8,918 bases of DNA from Flavobacteriales bacterium (GTDB taxonomy: Bacteria > Bacteroidota > Bacteroidia > Flavobacteriales_D > Sanyastnellaceae). The stretch covers positions 1-8,918 of the forward strand of contig DQKQ01000215.1 in NCBI GenBank assembly GCA_015660615.1. Reading direction: 5' to 3'. Made by a program: the position numbers and the translations under genes. Positions 7,255 to 8,918 of this stretch are shown here, in pieces. The notes beneath the pieces are model-generated. The model had not been told where the DNA came from, did no database searches, and was given only the letters and a program-made list of their open reading frames with translations. How positions within the stretch are numbered: position 1 is the first letter of the stretch; each line of letters starts with the position of its first letter.

Positions 7255-8193
7255 TTATGCTGTAACGGTTAAGAACATAAAAAGAGCGACTACAAAAGCT
7301 GTTAGAGCGATTTTTTTAAGTTCTGGATCTAATCGTTCTGGTTTCGTAGTTTTCATTACAAAAACCAAGTGCTTGAGTTGAATAAGAGCGATTAAGACAT
7401 ACCACATGCCACCCTTCCATACAGGTAGATCGTTCATTCCGAATAAAAAAGGCAGCATTGCGGCCCAACTCACCAAGATTAATGCAGCGTGATAAAGTTT
7501 GGCATTTTTAAACCCCAATTTCACTACGATTGTATTCTTGCCAGATTTAGCATCGTTTTCGTGATCGCGTAAATTGTTAAGGTTTAGAACTGCAACAGAC
7601 ATAAGACCTGAAAAGGTGGCTGGTAAAAGCCAGTATAAATTCAACCCTCCGGATAGGAGATAGGCAACACCTAAAACGCCTATGTACCCGAAAAATATTA
7701 ATACGACAACATCTCCCAGGCCTTTATAACCATAAGCCCCAGTTCCCATAGTATATCGTATTGCAGCATATATGGAGCTACATCCTAGCGTGATAAAGAA
7801 TAGTGTGATGGCTGACTTAGTCAGGTCAAAATCTAGGGCAAAAAACACAGTAGCACTCCCTACAATAAAAGCTTTTATTGAAGTGGCGACAAGCGCCCTT
7901 TTCATTTCCTTTTCAGATATTTCCCCAGAAGCCATGGCACGGTCGGATCTCTCTGGCCCATCCGTGCCTTTTTTGAAATCTCCATAATCGTTAGCGAAAT
8001 TCGCAAGAACCTGTAAATAAATTACCGTAAGAATAGTTAGGCCAAACACAGTGTAAAACTTAGCGTCAGGAAGTTTGTCGAGTGAGAAGTCAGAAGGAGA
8101 AAGCGAGATAGCTGCTCCTATAAGCACACACGTAATCGCAAGAGGAAGAGTCCTAGGCCTTCCAGCTTTTACCCAAGCTTTAAGTGATGCCAT
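7255..8193 (-). CDS. menA: 1,4-dihydroxy-2-naphthoate polyprenyltransferase (MenA, UbiA superfamily)
   Basis: Integral inner-membrane enzyme joining DHNA to a polyprenyl diphosphate, with loss of CO2, to give demethylmenaquinone. Its 312 residues are typical. The first Asp-rich motif is NDYGDFKKGTD (68-78, Mg-diphosphate binding) and the second is NLNNLRDHEND (204-214). AYGYKGLGD (153-161) is characteristic of MenA rather than UbiA or the heme/chlorophyll enzymes. The N-terminal KAWVKAGRPRTLPLA (5-19) is also typical. About eight hydrophobic segments are visible, for example near 15-32, 48-66, 104-120, 127-145, 160-180, 187-203, 235-250 and 295-311. It starts 12 nt after menB, with a Shine-Dalgarno-like AAAGGA overlapping the menB stop, and ends 2 nt before the menC-E ATG. 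This spacing strongly suggests co-transcription. Confidence 0.97.
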   Translation of the reverse strand: MASLKAWVKAGRPRTLPLAITCVLIGAAISLSPSDFSLDKLPDAKFYTVFGLTILTVIYLQVLANFANDYGDFKKGTDGPERSDRAMASGEISEKEMKRALVATSIKAFIVGSATVFFALDFDLTKSAITLFFITLGCSSIYAAIRYTMGTGAYGYKGLGDVVVLIFFGYIGVLGVAYLLSGGLNLYWLLPATFSGLMSVAVLNLNNLRDHENDAKSGKNTIVVKLGFKNAKLYHAALILVSWAAMLPFLFGMNDLPVWKGGMWYVLIALIQLKHLVFVMKTTKPERLDPELKKIALTAFVVALFMFLTVTA

Positions 8194-8201
8194 TTTGTTT
8201 T

Positions 8202-8207
8202 TCCTTT
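8202..8207 (-). promoter_or_regulatory. Ribosome-binding site of menA, overlapping the menB stop codon
   Basis: On the minus strand AAAGGA, sharing two bases with the menB TAA, lies 8 nt before the menA ATG. It is the best Shine-Dalgarno-like site in the window; the other starts lack a clear one, which is usual in Bacteroidota. Confidence 0.4.
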
Positions 8208-8918
8208 AAGGGAATTTAGGGAATTGCTGGAAATTAGGTTCGCGCTTTTCTAAAAATGCATTTTTACCTTCTTGTGCCTCTTCCATTAGATAGTACATCA
8301 GGGTCGCGTCACCGGCAAAGTCCATCAAACCGCGTTGACCGTCAAGCTCTGCGTTAAGCCCGCGCTTAATCATGCGAATAGCAAGAGGAGAGTGCTTCAT
8401 AATAGTACGACACCACTCTACCGTTGTTTCTTCTAAATTTGCGAGAGGCACGACCTTATTTACCATACCCATTTTCTCAGCCTCGGCTGCGGTGTATTGT
8501 TCACAAAGGAACCAAATTTCCCTTGCCTTCTTTTGGCCTACCATATCAGCTAAGTAGCTAGAACCAAACCCAGCATCGAAGCTCCCCACTTTTGGTCCGG
8601 TTTGACCAAATTTCGCGTGGTCCGCCGCTATTGTTAAATCACAGACAACGTGAAGAACATGTCCTCCACCAATTGCGTAGCCATTTACCATAGCTATTAC
8701 AGGTTTAGGCAGGGATCTGATACGTTTTTGCAAATCGAGGACGTTAAGTCTAGGGACTCCGTCTTTGGAGATGTAGCCGCCGACACCTTTTACGTTTTGG
8801 TCTCCGCCGCTGCAAAAAGCAATATCACCCTCACCAGTTAAGACGACCACCCCCACATCAGCCCTTTCACGAGCGATATCCATAGCATCGATCATCTCAA
8901 TATTCGTCTCAGGGCGGA
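8206..8918 (-). CDS. menB: 1,4-dihydroxy-2-naphthoyl-CoA synthase (MenB), 5'-truncated by window edge
   Basis: Crotonase-family enzyme that closes the ring of o-succinylbenzoyl-CoA to DHNA-CoA. The frame stays open to the window end, reading R-P-E-T-N-I-E before the internal ATG at 8895, which matches the conserved FRP...EM region of MenB; the true start lies beyond the right edge, probably some 40-50 residues away. Visible motifs: FCSGGDQ and GYAIGGGH (oxyanion-hole glycines), QTGPKVGSFDAGFGSSY (catalytic Ser and Asp in GSFD), QKKAREIWFLC, and the C-terminal EEAQEGKNAFLEKR. The Gly in QTGP (codon 8596-8598) is the residue that marks bicarbonate-dependent (type I) MenB; type II enzymes carry an Asp here. 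The C-terminus is complete. It is followed by menA after 12 nt. Other crotonases are unlikely given the full MenB signature. Confidence 0.97.
   Translation of the reverse strand, partial: RPETNIEMIDAMDIARERADVGVVVLTGEGDIAFCSGGDQNVKGVGGYISKDGVPRLNVLDLQKRIRSLPKPVIAMVNGYAIGGGHVLHVVCDLTIAADHAKFGQTGPKVGSFDAGFGSSYLADMVGQKKAREIWFLCEQYTAAEAEKMGMVNKVVPLANLEETTVEWCRTIMKHSPLAIRMIKRGLNAELDGQRGLMDFAGDATLMYYLMEEAQEGKNAFLEKREPNFQQFPKFP

Noticed and set aside
6825..7265. 146-codon plus-strand ORF opposite menC
   Set aside because: It is a shadow of the MenC coding frame, which carries all catalytic motifs; its own composition looks like a random antisense translation.
1..8918. CRISPR arrays, transposons, phage genes, toxin-antitoxin pairs, tRNA or rRNA genes
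   Set aside because: No tandem spaced repeats, transposase motifs, cloverleaf-like or rRNA-like stretches were seen; coding genes fill nearly the whole window.

Overview
The window is AT-rich chromosomal DNA that looks like a member of the Bacteroidota, most likely a flavobacterium-like lineage. The reasons are the Bacteroidetes-style AccA, the SppA followed by a short TrmH-family methyltransferase, the OmpA-like/TPR lipoprotein, the men gene order menB-menA-menC-menE, and the scarcity of good Shine-Dalgarno sequences. This is inferred from protein character; no search was run. It reads as core rather than accessory DNA: no transposases, phage genes, CRISPR arrays, tRNAs or rRNAs were seen, and genes fill about 97 percent of it.

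Layout. Left side, plus strand: the 3' part of sppA (signal peptide peptidase, running in from the left edge), then a TrmH/SpoU-family RNA methyltransferase gene with a GTG start. These converge at about 1.8-1.9 kb on a long minus-strand block. In transcription order from the right edge that block is menB (cut by the edge), menA, a fused menC-menE gene, rdgB, accA, and a gene for an OmpA-like/TPR lipoprotein. A strong minus-strand hairpin terminator with a UUCG loop and a run of eight T closes it. The largest gene-free interval is the 108 bp convergent gap that holds this terminator.

How the genes work together. The fused MenC-MenE makes o-succinylbenzoate and activates it to the CoA ester, MenB closes the ring to give 1,4-dihydroxy-2-naphthoyl-CoA, and MenA prenylates the free acid after thioester hydrolysis. 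The window therefore holds the middle of the menaquinone pathway; menF, menD, menH and the thioesterase are not here (menF and menD may lie beyond the right edge). Spacing is very tight: 12 nt between menB and menA, 2 nt between menA and menC-E, a 4-nt ATGA overlap between menC-E and rdgB, then 37 nt to accA and 61 nt to the lipoprotein gene. This suggests an operon that also carries nucleotide-pool cleaning (RdgB) and fatty-acid initiation (AccA).

No clear new defence, mobile or signalling system was found. The most notable items are the in-frame MenC-MenE fusion, the mid-protein OmpA-like module lacking the usual Asp in the lipoprotein, and an acidic insertion in the SppA linker. Both edge genes continue past the window: their reading frames stay open to the first and last bases, so the internal TTG (55) and ATG (8895) are not their real starts.
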